A stretch of 64,000 nucleotides of DNA, from the NCBI RefSeq assembly GCF_900129785.1, contig NZ_FSRC01000003.1, positions 62,001 to 126,000 on the forward strand. The letters run 5' to 3'. The position numbers and the translations under genes were made by a program. The stretch comes from Algoriphagus halophilus (GTDB lineage: Bacteria > Bacteroidota > Bacteroidia > Cytophagales > Cyclobacteriaceae). This document shows positions 28,139-37,042 of this stretch, one piece after another (the stretch's first letter is position 1; every line of letters begins with the position of its first letter). Under the pieces are notes generated by a model. It was not told where the DNA came from, ran no database searches, and saw only the letters and a program-made list of their open reading frames with translations.

Positions 28139-28933
28139 ATGAAGGTCTCTTTAAAAAATAAAATCAATAAGGCCTTTTTGTTCATCACTATTTTGGTAAG
28201 TATTGCAGGATTTTGGAATATTTATTTCGGACCTGAATCAAGCCCGACTTTTTATCAAAACTTACACGTTTTGACTACTTTTTGTTGGCTAGGATTACTT
28301 TTGGTACAGTTGATTTTTATTACGTCCCAAAATAATTCTTTACATAGAAGATTAGGTAAATCAATTTTTGTAATAGGACCCATTCTAATTGCAACTTTAA
28401 TGTTATTATCTGTTCACTCTGCCTCAAAATCTGCTGCCCGGGGTGAAGCTGATATGCTTGTCATTCAAAATATCTTTCCAGCTTTCGAGGTGGCCATACT
28501 TATTTTGTTAGGGTTACTTTTCCGAAAGAAACGATTGTTGCACGGGCACTTTTTAATGAGTACATCTCTCTTATTCTTTGGGATAGCTCTTTTTTTTACA
28601 TTAATAAGCTTTATTCCGGGGTATAAAATTGAAGGTCCGGAAACATTCTACCGATTTGAAACTTCAGGAATTATCGCAACTTATATTAGCGTAGTTTTCG
28701 GCTTGATTTTATTCTTTATTCAATGGAAATCAGGATGGCCATGGCTTTTGGTTTGCGGGCTTTTCTTTTTAAATGGCTACCTAAGTCAATTAATTGATGA
28801 GACCAATCAAATGATAACCTTGACTGCGTTTATTGGCTCTATAAATGAATATATTGCTTTTTTTGGCACCCTAATTTTTATTCTAGCAATCTTGACCTTA
28901 TTCTTTATAGAAAGAAAAAAGGGAATGACTTAA
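28139..28933 (+). CDS. Multi-pass membrane protein with conserved His (third of three)
   Basis: 264 residues with about seven to eight hydrophobic helices. The shared pattern appears as NLHVLTTFCWLGLLLVQLIF, NSLHRRLGKSIF and LLHGHFLMSTSL, with QN before the second half. It is divergent from the other two copies and has an extra C-terminal helix pair. No domain name can be given with confidence; it resembles in topology small cytochrome b561- or DUF2306-like membrane proteins. Confidence 0.72.
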   Translation: MKVSLKNKINKAFLFITILVSIAGFWNIYFGPESSPTFYQNLHVLTTFCWLGLLLVQLIFITSQNNSLHRRLGKSIFVIGPILIATLMLLSVHSASKSAARGEADMLVIQNIFPAFEVAILILLGLLFRKKRLLHGHFLMSTSLLFFGIALFFTLISFIPGYKIEGPETFYRFETSGIIATYISVVFGLILFFIQWKSGWPWLLVCGLFFLNGYLSQLIDETNQMITLTAFIGSINEYIAFFGTLIFILAILTLFFIERKKGMT

Positions 28934-29011
28934 GCAAAAAAATGTGATATTAAAGTATTCTATGAAAAATTAAACATTCATTTTTTGGGATTTTTTTAAG
29001 ATTTAAAGAGC

Positions 29012-29737
29012 ATGACAATATTGGTAGTTGGTGCAAGTGGAGCCACCGGTAAACATGTAGTGGAGCAGTTGTTAAAGGATCAACAAAAAGTTAGGGTGAT
29101 TGTCCGTTCCCCTGATAAATTACCTGAACATTGGAAAAAGAATGAACAGCTATCGATCATCCAAGGGAGTGTATCAGATTTTACCGTTAATGAAATGGCG
29201 GAATACATTCAGGGTTGCCAGGCGGTCGCTTCTTGTTTAGGCCATTCTGTGAATTTGAAAGGACTTTATGGGAAACCACGAAGACTAGTTACGGATACAG
29301 TCGAGCTCCTCAGTCATGCTATAAAAAAGAATGATGCTGGTAAGCCAGTGAAATTTGTTTTGATGAATACTTCTGGAAACCGTGACAGAGATTTAGACGA
29401 GCCCATATCCAAACGTGAAAGATTAGCCATTGCACTTCTTCGATTAGTATTGCCTCCTCATGTAGACAATGAAAAAGCTGCAGATTATTTACGGACCCAG
29501 GTTGGTCAAAACTCTAATTTCATGGAGTGGGTAGCTGTTCGTCCAGATGGTTTAGTAAATGAAGAGCATGTCACCGAGTATGAAGTTTACCCTTCACCTA
29601 TACGAAGTGCGATTTTTGACGCTGGAACTGTAAGTCGAATTAACGTAGGGCATTTCATGGCAAAATTGATGGAGGATCAGGAACTTTGGAATAAATGGAA
29701 AGGACAAATGCCGGTGATTTATAGCAAAACTTCCTAA
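29012..29737 (+). CDS. NAD(P)-binding protein, atypical SDR / NmrA-like
   Basis: 241 residues. The N-terminal VVGASGATGKHVVEQLL is a Rossmann-fold TGxxGxxG-type dinucleotide-binding loop, followed by RVIVRSPDKLP and the QGSVSD and VASCLGHS segments seen in atypical short-chain dehydrogenases (SDR a5 / NmrA-like). The usual YxxxK catalytic pair is not evident, so it may sense NAD(P)H or reduce an unidentified substrate. It is the last gene of the accessory region; the 79-base gap before it is shorter than the others. Confidence 0.82.
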   Translation: MTILVVGASGATGKHVVEQLLKDQQKVRVIVRSPDKLPEHWKKNEQLSIIQGSVSDFTVNEMAEYIQGCQAVASCLGHSVNLKGLYGKPRRLVTDTVELLSHAIKKNDAGKPVKFVLMNTSGNRDRDLDEPISKRERLAIALLRLVLPPHVDNEKAADYLRTQVGQNSNFMEWVAVRPDGLVNEEHVTEYEVYPSPIRSAIFDAGTVSRINVGHFMAKLMEDQELWNKWKGQMPVIYSKTS

Positions 29738-30111
29738 TTAATAGCCACTCCCAATTTTACAAAAACCAAGGACTTTATTCTCTCAACAAAATAGAATAGT
29801 GCTGATTCAAAAGATTACATTTTTTTATTTTATAAATAGGGTAAAATGTAATAAAACCTGAATCGAATTTCATGTGCTTATTGACCTTAATAAGTTAGCT
29901 GAACAATGTAAAGTTAATGGCTTCAAGCAGTTTTTTTGGATTGAAAAGCCTGATTTCTTAAAATCATAAAAAATTTAACTATTTCAAGAAATTATTATAC
30001 TAATAATAAAAAATCGATATTAAAAAGCTTAAAATTCGATTAATTGAGCATAAAAGCCTAACTTTGAAAAGTTATAATTTAGAATGAATTTATTACAAAT
30101 CAAAATAGGGT
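29738..30111. other. Long AT-rich intergenic region before the symporter operon
   Basis: No supported gene in 374 bases. It contains a perfect 10-base inverted repeat, ATTACATTTT (29814-29823) and AAAATGTAAT (29843-29852), 19 bases apart, which could be a regulator site or a weak stem, and the -7 element listed separately. The rest is very AT-rich. Confidence 0.5.
30059..30066 (+). promoter_or_regulatory. -7 promoter element TAACTTTG of the symporter operon
   Basis: Exact TAnnTTTG match 46 bases upstream of the symporter ATG. The -33 position has only TTCG (spacer 20), so the -33 match is weak. Confidence 0.5.
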
Positions 30112-31548
30112 ATGAGTTGGATAGATCTGGGGATCTTTTTGGCCTACATGCTGGCAATGCTAGGTGTGGGATTTTTTTACATGAAGAAAAACACAGATCA
30201 GGAGGATTATTACGTAGGAGGGAGGAATATAGGTAGTTGGCATATTGGACTTTCCGTCGTAGCTACTGATGTAGGAGGAGGATTTTCAATAGGTTTGGGC
30301 GGATTGGGTTTTGCCATGGGGATTTCAGGATCCTGGATGCTTTTTACCGGATTATTGGGAGCTTGGTTAGCAGCCGTTTTATTGATACCAAGAGTCAAGT
30401 CTGATCCTGCATTTTCAAATTTTTTCACTTTCCCACAAATTATTGGGCATCTCTATAATTCCAATGCAGCAAGAGTCGCAGCAGTCATTTGTTTTTTGGG
30501 CTACCTGGGATTTACTTCTTCACAGTTGTTGGCAGGAGCGAAATTGGCTTCAGGGACATTTGAAGCATTAGACTTGCATTATGCCTTACTTATTATGGGT
30601 GGTATTGCGGTGATCTATACCGTGATGGGTGGATTGAAAGCGGTGATCTACACAGACACCATTCAATGGATCATCTTGATGCTAGGGTTGATGTTTATCG
30701 GCGTACCCATGGCTTACCATTTTGTCGGTGGTTGGGAAGGAATTTCAAGCACACTTCCAGCATCTTTCTTTTCCTTTTCAAACCTAAGTTGGCAAGATTT
30801 AGCCAATTGGGGAATTACTATTGTCCCAATTTGGTTTGTAGGTATGACGCTCTATCAACGGATCTTTGCAGCGAGGGACGTTCAATCAGCAAAAAAGGCC
30901 TGGTTTATTGCAGGTCTATTTGAATGGCCGATCATGGCTTTCCTTGGAGTTTCATTAGGTCTACTTTCCAGAGTGGCGGTAGAGCAGGGAGTATTGGAAG
31001 GCTTTGGTCTGGGGATGGACCCTGAAATGGGATTACCAGTCTTACTAAGCCAGATCTTGCCGGCAGGGATATTGGGACTGATGATGTCCGCTTATTTCTC
31101 AGCGGTGCTTTCTACTGCGGATTCCTGTTTGATGGCCGCATCGGGTAATCTTACCACAGATTTATTGGGTAGATTTATGAAAGGAAAGACACACAAGCAA
31201 GAAATTCGCTTAAGTCAAATCCTTACGCTAATCATTGGTGGAGTAGCTATTCTAATTGCATGGCAAATGACAGAAGTGCTTAGCCTGATGTTATATAGTT
31301 ATGCATTTATGGTATCGGGACTATTAATCCCGGTCATTGGAGGATTGTTTTTTAATCAAAACAATGGGACTGCTGCAGTAGTTTCTATGATTGCCGGGGG
31401 GGCGGTCACGGCTGGCCTGACGATTGCAGAAGTAGCTCTACCTTTCGATTTGGATGCCAATTTATTTGGGCTCCTAATCTCTTTACTGGCATTTTTGTCA
31501 GTAACTTATTTTCAAAAATTAAATAGTTCAAAGTTAAAATCTATATGA
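30112..31548 (+). CDS. Sodium:solute symporter (SSS) family protein
   Basis: 478 residues with about 13 membrane helices. DYYVGGRNIGSWHIGLSV and the following VATDVGG are the usual start of SSS transporters; YTVMGGLKAVIYTDTIQ holds the family signature region, and SAVLSTADSCLMAASGN carries the Ser/Thr residues of the second sodium site. It should import a small organic solute with Na+. The two genes after it overlap or abut and encode a GNAT acetyltransferase and an amino-acid-racemase-like enzyme, so an amino acid or small peptide is a reasonable substrate guess. Confidence 0.9.
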   Translation: MSWIDLGIFLAYMLAMLGVGFFYMKKNTDQEDYYVGGRNIGSWHIGLSVVATDVGGGFSIGLGGLGFAMGISGSWMLFTGLLGAWLAAVLLIPRVKSDPAFSNFFTFPQIIGHLYNSNAARVAAVICFLGYLGFTSSQLLAGAKLASGTFEALDLHYALLIMGGIAVIYTVMGGLKAVIYTDTIQWIILMLGLMFIGVPMAYHFVGGWEGISSTLPASFFSFSNLSWQDLANWGITIVPIWFVGMTLYQRIFAARDVQSAKKAWFIAGLFEWPIMAFLGVSLGLLSRVAVEQGVLEGFGLGMDPEMGLPVLLSQILPAGILGLMMSAYFSAVLSTADSCLMAASGNLTTDLLGRFMKGKTHKQEIRLSQILTLIIGGVAILIAWQMTEVLSLMLYSYAFMVSGLLIPVIGGLFFNQNNGTAAVVSMIAGGAVTAGLTIAEVALPFDLDANLFGLLISLLAFLSVTYFQKLNSSKLKSI

Positions 31549-31985
31549 TCAAGCTAGAAACACTTTCAGCGATTGATTCCGCTACTTTCCTGCAAAAAAA
31601 TGAAATTGCAGATTTCCTTTTCCATCACCTTGGCAAATACGGAGATCCTAAAGATGACATCATGAAATGTCTTGACTATGCTTTGGACCAAGGGCTCCAT
31701 GCAGGGGGATTTGTTGTGATGGCTAGAGAAAAAGGGAAAATTGTAGGGGCTCTGGTAATGAACAAAACCGGAATGTCTGGATATATTCCTGAGAATATAT
31801 TAGTTTATATAGCCGTAGATGAGTCCCAAAGAGGGAAAGGCATCGGAGGAAAGTTGATGGAAATGGCTATTAAAATGGCCAATGGAGCTATTGCTCTCCA
31901 CGTAGAACCTGATAATCCAGCTAAAAAGCTGTATGAAAGACTTGGCTTTACCAACAAATATCTCGAGATGAGATTAACAAAATAA
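31545..31985 (+). CDS. GNAT family N-acetyltransferase
   Basis: 146 residues. The acetyl-CoA-binding motif A reads VDESQRGKGIGGKLMEMAI (the R/Q-x-x-G-x-G/A loop), with a typical GNAT end LHVEPDNPAKKLYERLGF. It overlaps the symporter gene by 4 bases (ATGA) and is followed at once by the racemase-like gene, so all three share one transcript. It probably acetylates an amino group of the imported or racemised compound; this is inferred from context. Confidence 0.9.
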   Translation: MIKLETLSAIDSATFLQKNEIADFLFHHLGKYGDPKDDIMKCLDYALDQGLHAGGFVVMAREKGKIVGALVMNKTGMSGYIPENILVYIAVDESQRGKGIGGKLMEMAIKMANGAIALHVEPDNPAKKLYERLGFTNKYLEMRLTK

Positions 31986-33059
31986 ATGGCTTATCTGACT
32001 TTAAATAAGACCAAACTCAAAACAAATTTTGAGTTTCTCAAAAAACTTTTTGACGAGAAATCTATTTCCTGGGGAGTGGTTTCCAAGCTTCTTTGTGGAA
32101 ACAGAACTTTTCTTGAGGAGTTAATCAATCTGGGTGTACGTGAAATTCACGATAGTAGGATTAGTAATTTAGCCATGGTTAAAACTATTAATCCTGATGT
32201 TCAAACCGTATACATCAAACCTGTTTCTAAGCGAAATGTGGGAAAAATGGTGGAATTTGCCGATGTGAGTCTGAACAGTGAGTTAGATACAATTCACTGG
32301 ATCAGCGAGGAGGCAGTGCTTCAAAAAAAGAAGCATAAAATTATCATCATGGTTGAGACCGGAGATCTTCGTGAAGGAGTAATGGGGGAACAATTAGTGG
32401 AATTTTATTCCCAGATTTTTCAATTGCCCAATATTGAAGTAATCGGATTAGGCACCAATTTAAATTGCCTAAACGGGGTCATGCCTTCTACCGATAAATT
32501 GATTCAGCTTTCGCTTTACAAGCAAATCATCGAATTAAAATTCAACAAAAAAATACCTTGGGTTTCGGCAGGAACTTCCGTGACTATTCCCTTGATTTTA
32601 AACCATCAATTGCCTTTGGGAATTAATCATTTTAGAGTGGGTGAAACCCTTTATTTTGGTCTGGACCTATTTGAAGAAAAGCTGATTGAGGGGATGAAAG
32701 CAGATGTGTTTGAACTGCATGCAGAAATTATTGAAATGCAGGAAAAACCCATGTTACCAGTTGGGAATCTGGCAGCTAACCCTCAAGGAGAGGTGGCGGA
32801 GATCGATACTGAACTCTATGGGAAAAGCTCATTCCGAGCTATTTTGGATATCGGACTATTGGATGTAGATCCAAAATACCTGATCCCGAAAGATCAGAGC
32901 TTTGAAATATTGGGAGCAAGTTCGGATATGATCATTATCAATTTGGGAGAAAACCCTGCAGAATATAAAGTAGGAGACACCTTGAATTTTGAATTGAAGT
33001 ACATGGGGGCGCTAGGTTTGTTGAACTCCGATTATGTAGATAAAAAAGTCATCAGCTAG
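31986..33059 (+). CDS. Alanine/ornithine racemase-like PLP-dependent enzyme
   Basis: 357 residues. It has the fold type III layout of alanine-racemase N-terminal domains: an N-terminal barrel with Lys in WGVVSKLLCGN (about residue 35) as the likely PLP Schiff-base, then VETGDLREGV, GTNLNCLNG, SAGTSVTIPLIL and HFRVGETLYFG binding the cofactor phosphate. This pattern is that of the YhfX/ornithine racemase group rather than the cell-wall alanine racemase. It starts directly after the GNAT stop codon. The racemised amino acid cannot be told. Confidence 0.85.
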   Translation: MAYLTLNKTKLKTNFEFLKKLFDEKSISWGVVSKLLCGNRTFLEELINLGVREIHDSRISNLAMVKTINPDVQTVYIKPVSKRNVGKMVEFADVSLNSELDTIHWISEEAVLQKKKHKIIIMVETGDLREGVMGEQLVEFYSQIFQLPNIEVIGLGTNLNCLNGVMPSTDKLIQLSLYKQIIELKFNKKIPWVSAGTSVTIPLILNHQLPLGINHFRVGETLYFGLDLFEEKLIEGMKADVFELHAEIIEMQEKPMLPVGNLAANPQGEVAEIDTELYGKSSFRAILDIGLLDVDPKYLIPKDQSFEILGASSDMIIINLGENPAEYKVGDTLNFELKYMGALGLLNSDYVDKKVIS

Positions 33060-33130
33060 TAGCATTTTTTCTGATCTTCTACTTTGGCATAACAATGGGA
33101 TAATAGATGGGAGACCAACTATTAAAACAC

Positions 33131-33721
33131 ATGAAAAAGTTATTGTTAGTAATCGCCCTTGGATTTATTGGGATTTCAGCCACACAAGCCCAAACAAAAT
33201 ATTTAGGTGGTTTTGGTATAAGAGGAGGTGCCAATTTATTCAATTTTGGAGGTTCTGATGTAGAAGAAAATGACTATACCAACCGAGTAGGATTTCATGC
33301 TGGTATTTATACCATGATGTTTGCCACCGATCGTTTTGCTATTGAGCCAGGAATCTATTATTCCGTAAAAGGAACTCAAAATAATGATGCAGTAGATAGC
33401 CGTGCCATCTTTAATTATGTGGATGTGCCAGTATTGTTCAGACTTTATCCATCTGAAGGATTCAATATTTTTGCCGGTCCACAGATTTCATTTCTTGCCA
33501 GCTCAAAATATGAAGGTGACTTCTTTGGCTCTACTATTTCCTTTGAAGGGGATAACGCCAAAGAAACTGATTTGGGACTGGTCTTTGGTGTAGGTTATAA
33601 TCTTCCTAAAGGCTTTAATGTGCAGGGATCCTATGATTATGGAATGACTCCGATCTTTAAAAACAGTGATGCGGATGTGTTTAATCGTGGGTTTAAGATT
33701 TCTCTAGGGTATACATTCTAA
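33131..33721 (+). CDS. Small outer-membrane beta-barrel (porin family) protein
   Basis: 196 residues with a signal peptide (KKLLLVIALGFIGISATQAQ, cut after AQA/Q). The mature part is an eight-strand-type barrel with family-typical segments GFGIRGGANLFNF, FAIEPGIYYSVKG, FNYVDVPVLFRLY, FAGPQISFLASSKY and ending in KISLGYTF with a terminal Phe. Clearly related to the two barrel genes at 37.0-38.3 kb. ATG 33131 is chosen over an upstream in-frame ATG at 33107, which would put eight residues before the signal peptide. Role unknown. Confidence 0.9.
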   Translation: MKKLLLVIALGFIGISATQAQTKYLGGFGIRGGANLFNFGGSDVEENDYTNRVGFHAGIYTMMFATDRFAIEPGIYYSVKGTQNNDAVDSRAIFNYVDVPVLFRLYPSEGFNIFAGPQISFLASSKYEGDFFGSTISFEGDNAKETDLGLVFGVGYNLPKGFNVQGSYDYGMTPIFKNSDADVFNRGFKISLGYTF

Positions 33722-33743
33722 AGGCTGTCTTATCAATAATTTT

Positions 33744-33812
33744 GTCACATTGAGCGGAGTTGATAGCTTTATTTCTTGAATTAAAGCATATTTTGACTCC
33801 GCTCAGTTTGAC
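33744..33812. repeat. Long palindromic intergenic repeat (REP/MITE-like)
   Basis: GTCACATTGAGCGGAGT (33744-33760) pairs with ACTCCGCTCAGTTTGAC (33796-33812), 15 of 17 bases; within the loop GCTTTA and TAAAGC pair again. It lies between two convergent genes and could also stop transcription from both sides. The arm sequence resembles a palindrome I associate with intergenic repeats in other Bacteroidota; this is memory, not a search. Only one copy was noticed in the window. Confidence 0.7.
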
Positions 33813-33842
33813 ATTTGATGTACTTTGAAATGGCCTCTTTTT

Positions 33843-34931
33843 CTATTTGTCCATAGAATTAATCCATTCCCGGATCAATGCGACCCCTTCTTGATGGATG
33901 GTAGTCCTGCCCAATTCAGGCATGGCAATTCCCACTTCCGTGGAATTCATTCGGTAGGTAATGATTGATTCCTCAGCCTTTCCTGGGACTATGTCATAAT
34001 CAAAAGCCCCTGCTCCATTTCCTGCTGCTACCGGGGTTTTCATTACCCCAAGTTTCATGGGGTCTTTTTGATCAAATTGTAAAAAAAGCCCAGATGTGCT
34101 GGCAGGGCCTTCAGATTGATGACAATGGGAGCAATTGATGTCTAAGTAGGCCATGGCTCGATCCGATAAAGCTTGTGTCTCATCTGCGTAATTCACCAAG
34201 GAAGGATGCTCATCAGGCCCATCAAATCCTTCAAGGACTCCCTTCTCCTTCCAATAGGTCAATTGGTTTTGAATTTTTTGACCTATACTTACCTCATGAT
34301 TCAGGTGTTTGATTTTTACGCCAATTGGTGCTAATTCCTCCGAACTATTATGACAGGTCTTGCACTGGTTTTTATTCGGAATTAAATAATTGATCACTTG
34401 CTCTTCTCCATTCTTTTGAATGAATTTAACCTCTAGTTCTCCTCCTACAACTTTTAGGACTGCATCCGTCTGTTCCTCATTCCAGATATAAGGAAATGCT
34501 TCCCAGCCCTTTTCTGAATGAATCAATAGTCTTGTTTCAATGATTTTTAAATTCTCTTCTGGCTTATTGAAATCAGCAGGGTAGTAAAAGTTTTTGATCA
34601 GGATCGTACCGGTAGGAAACTGAAAGTTCCCTTCATGAATCTTCACTTTTTCGGAGGTAGGTATTGAAATAAACCTGCTTTTAAGGGCATAATCCGTGAA
34701 AAGGGAGGATGCTGGTTCATAGGGTAAAATAGAAGAGGATGCTTGGAGATTTTTCATTTCTCCTTCAAAAAAACCATAGGTAGATAACCTTCGATACGGA
34801 TATTCCCCATCTGCCAGCTCTTCTTGGAGAGGTTCTTTTGGAGGTTGTTCAGGTTCTTGGGTAGACTCTTTGCAAGAGATAAACAGGCAAATACCTGCCA
34901 ATCCGAGGATTCTTGAAGTAATTTTTAGCAT
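33843..34931 (-). CDS. Diheme c-type cytochrome lipoprotein (SO2930/HNE_0200 family-like)
   Basis: 362 residues. The start (ILGLAGICLFISCKES) is a lipoprotein signal with Cys in the lipobox FISC. Two haem c motifs are present: CKTCH near residue 190 and CSHCH near 270. The early YPYRRLSTYGFF and LPYEPASSLFTDYALKSRF segments match the SO2930 / HNE_0200 family (TIGR03806) as I remember it. The gene lies 2 bases downstream of a beta-helix gene whose family (TIGR03805) is known to pair with it. It probably passes electrons or acts in an oxidative pathway in the periplasm or at the membrane; the substrate is unknown. Confidence 0.85.
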   Translation of the reverse strand: MLKITSRILGLAGICLFISCKESTQEPEQPPKEPLQEELADGEYPYRRLSTYGFFEGEMKNLQASSSILPYEPASSLFTDYALKSRFISIPTSEKVKIHEGNFQFPTGTILIKNFYYPADFNKPEENLKIIETRLLIHSEKGWEAFPYIWNEEQTDAVLKVVGGELEVKFIQKNGEEQVINYLIPNKNQCKTCHNSSEELAPIGVKIKHLNHEVSIGQKIQNQLTYWKEKGVLEGFDGPDEHPSLVNYADETQALSDRAMAYLDINCSHCHQSEGPASTSGLFLQFDQKDPMKLGVMKTPVAAGNGAGAFDYDIVPGKAEESIITYRMNSTEVGIAMPELGRTTIHQEGVALIREWINSMDK

Positions 34932-34933
34932 GA

Positions 34934-36226
34934 TTAAAGAGAAGCCAAGTTGGATACGTCAGTAGATACATTCACATTACATCCTTGAAATGGGTTGTAA
35001 TCTTTGAAAGATTCGATGTTGTCCTCTCCATCCATCAGATAAAACATGGTAAAATGGAGTTTATCCATTCCCTTTTCCTGCAGGCAAATTCGCATGGGAT
35101 TGGTTTCTATTTTATCGCTGATTTCTGTGTCCCAGATTCCATCGTAAACGATATCCTGGGTCTTTGCTTTGCCATGGGCATTATACACCGAAATCAATTG
35201 TCCTAGTTCTCGTGTTAAATCAGGGATTTTAAGCGTGCGTTCATAGCTATTGTCATGCACATAAATGTCATGGGAATAAGGAGACCAATTTGGAGCTTCT
35301 GCTGGGAAACCAGTAATCTGATAGCTGGCAATAGCCAAACCAGTGGTTTTATTCCTATGGATTTTATTGTTGAAAATCTCTACTTCTTTGGCTGCCAATA
35401 AGATGATACCCGACCCCGGTGGGATCATGGTAACAGTATTTCCATTCGGACCATCTCCTAGTGGAGTAGCAAAGTTTTCATGGTTATTGTCAATGACTTC
35501 ATTGTTGTAGATTTTGGTTCCCCTTCCGTCAGATTTAGGAAGTCCCGGAAGATTGAAAACCAATATGCCACCGGCATTGTCTCTGGCTACATTGTCAAAT
35601 ACCTCTGCATTGTCACAATTTTCTATTTCTATACCTGCTACGTTACCAAAGGCAAGTGAATTCTTGACAATGATATTTTCAGATTGTCCTACATAAATAC
35701 CTGCATCTTTTGAATGAGAGGCAATGCATCCATCGATTACCACATTTTTACATTGTACCGGATATATGGCATATGTTCCATTTTTGGATTTATCTCCATT
35801 CGTCCAAGTAACGTTCAATTTCCGGAAAGTAATCCCATCGGTGTGCTGGGATTTAATCCCGTCTCCCGGAGCATCCTCGACGCTGAAGTTTTCTATCAGG
35901 ATATTCTCTCCTACAATTTTGACTCCTTCCCCTCCGGTTTTTAAATTTCTGAATGAAAGAACGGATTGATCCATTCCTGCTCCAATGATCTTGATGTTCT
36001 TTTTATTGTCTAAGATCAGCTGGGTTTTCAGATCGTAGAAAAGAGGTTCAATAGTAATAGTCCCTCCATCTTCTACCATAATGAAATCTTCCACCAATTT
36101 TTCCACTTGTGCTTCCGTGGCTCTTGGTAATTTGGAAGAGTCAAAGGTCTGTTCATTAGATCGGCTACTACAAGCTGCCAGGATCAAAAAAAGAACGAAA
36201 AGTGGAAGTTGAATAAAATGTTTCAT
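34934..36226 (-). CDS. Parallel beta-helix repeat lipoprotein (TIGR03805-like)
   Basis: 430 residues from ATG 36226, which begins a lipoprotein signal (MKHFIQLPLFVLFLILAACS, lipobox LAAC). An upstream frame to 36301 would add 25 residues before the signal and is rejected. The body is a right-handed beta helix with many short repeats (for example NVVIDGCIASHSKDAGIYVG, NIIVKNSLAFGNVAGIEI, NAEVFDNVARDNAGGILV), a fold used by polysaccharide lyases and hydrolases. It is paired with the diheme cytochrome gene 2 bases downstream. Activity unknown. Confidence 0.88.
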   Translation of the reverse strand: MKHFIQLPLFVLFLILAACSSRSNEQTFDSSKLPRATEAQVEKLVEDFIMVEDGGTITIEPLFYDLKTQLILDNKKNIKIIGAGMDQSVLSFRNLKTGGEGVKIVGENILIENFSVEDAPGDGIKSQHTDGITFRKLNVTWTNGDKSKNGTYAIYPVQCKNVVIDGCIASHSKDAGIYVGQSENIIVKNSLAFGNVAGIEIENCDNAEVFDNVARDNAGGILVFNLPGLPKSDGRGTKIYNNEVIDNNHENFATPLGDGPNGNTVTMIPPGSGIILLAAKEVEIFNNKIHRNKTTGLAIASYQITGFPAEAPNWSPYSHDIYVHDNSYERTLKIPDLTRELGQLISVYNAHGKAKTQDIVYDGIWDTEISDKIETNPMRICLQEKGMDKLHFTMFYLMDGEDNIESFKDYNPFQGCNVNVSTDVSNLASL

Positions 36227-36305
36227 GGCATTTGGGTTGAAATAAAGATACTTCTTCAAAGATTGCCATGCTATGCAAAAAATACTATTGACAAAAATCA
36301 ATTAA

Positions 36306-36869
36306 TTAGATTTTACTTCTGATTCTACTCAAGGTTTCAATGCTCATATCCAAATAGGAAGCAATATGACCTACAGAAGCTTTCTGAATAACCTTGGGTC
36401 TATACTCCATGAGTTCTAAATATCGCTCTCTTGCAGTCTTGAATTTGGAGAATATTTGTTGCTCCTCAAGTACGATGTAATATTCCTCTAAAATCAAGCG
36501 ATAGGCACGCTCTGTTTCAGGATAATTCACAAACATGTTCTCAAGTGTATTATGTGAAATTCGATAAGCCTTACTTTTTTCTAAGGTCTCGATGTTTTCA
36601 TAGGATGGCTTCCTGGTGATAAAGGAATGCATGGCAGTAACAAATTCGCCATCCAAGGTGAAAGAAACAGTAATGTCTCTATTGTTTCTACTATAATAAC
36701 TTCTGGCAGCTCCTTCAGAAAAGTAATACAAATATTGGCTCACTTCGCCTTCTTTGGCCAGCAAATCTCCCTTGTTGAACTCTACCTCTTCGAGATTGCT
36801 CAAAAAACCGGTCTTTGCGCTGTCGCTCAAAAATGGGAATTTGTCAAAAATGCCAAGAATCTTTTCCAT
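36306..36869 (-). CDS. Crp/Fnr family transcriptional regulator
   Basis: 187 residues: an N-terminal cyclic-nucleotide-binding-type beta roll (FNKGDLLAKEGEVSQYLYYFSEG, about 32-54), a dimerisation helix, and a short C-terminal helix-turn-helix (KASVGHIASYLDMSIETLSRIR). No Cys cluster for iron-sulfur is present, so it is CRP-like and not FNR. Effector unknown. It lies 80 bases upstream of the beta-helix/cytochrome pair on the same strand and divergent from the barrel gene at 37 kb, either of which could be a target. Confidence 0.88.
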   Translation of the reverse strand: MEKILGIFDKFPFLSDSAKTGFLSNLEEVEFNKGDLLAKEGEVSQYLYYFSEGAARSYYSRNNRDITVSFTLDGEFVTAMHSFITRKPSYENIETLEKSKAYRISHNTLENMFVNYPETERAYRLILEEYYIVLEEQQIFSKFKTARERYLELMEYRPKVIQKASVGHIASYLDMSIETLSRIRSKI

Positions 36870-37042
36870 GTATTCGGTAGAAAAAGTCTAATTGATTGAT
36901 TTTATAATGAAAAGCTTCTGCTAGTTTTAGGAAGTAAATTAAAAAATCTAGATTAGATGAGCGATTTTTCTTTGGAAAACATTTGAAAATACTCTCTTCT
37001 CCATCAAAAATTTTGTTCAAAAATATAGTTAATCAACGACTT

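Noticed and set aside
22176..30111. CRISPR array, prophage or IS element as explanation of the accessory region
   Set aside because: No regularly spaced identical repeats, no transposase, integrase or phage structural genes, and no terminal inverted repeats flanking the whole region were seen.
36227..36301. Longer N-terminus of the beta-helix lipoprotein
   Set aside because: It would bury the lipoprotein signal 25 residues inside the protein.
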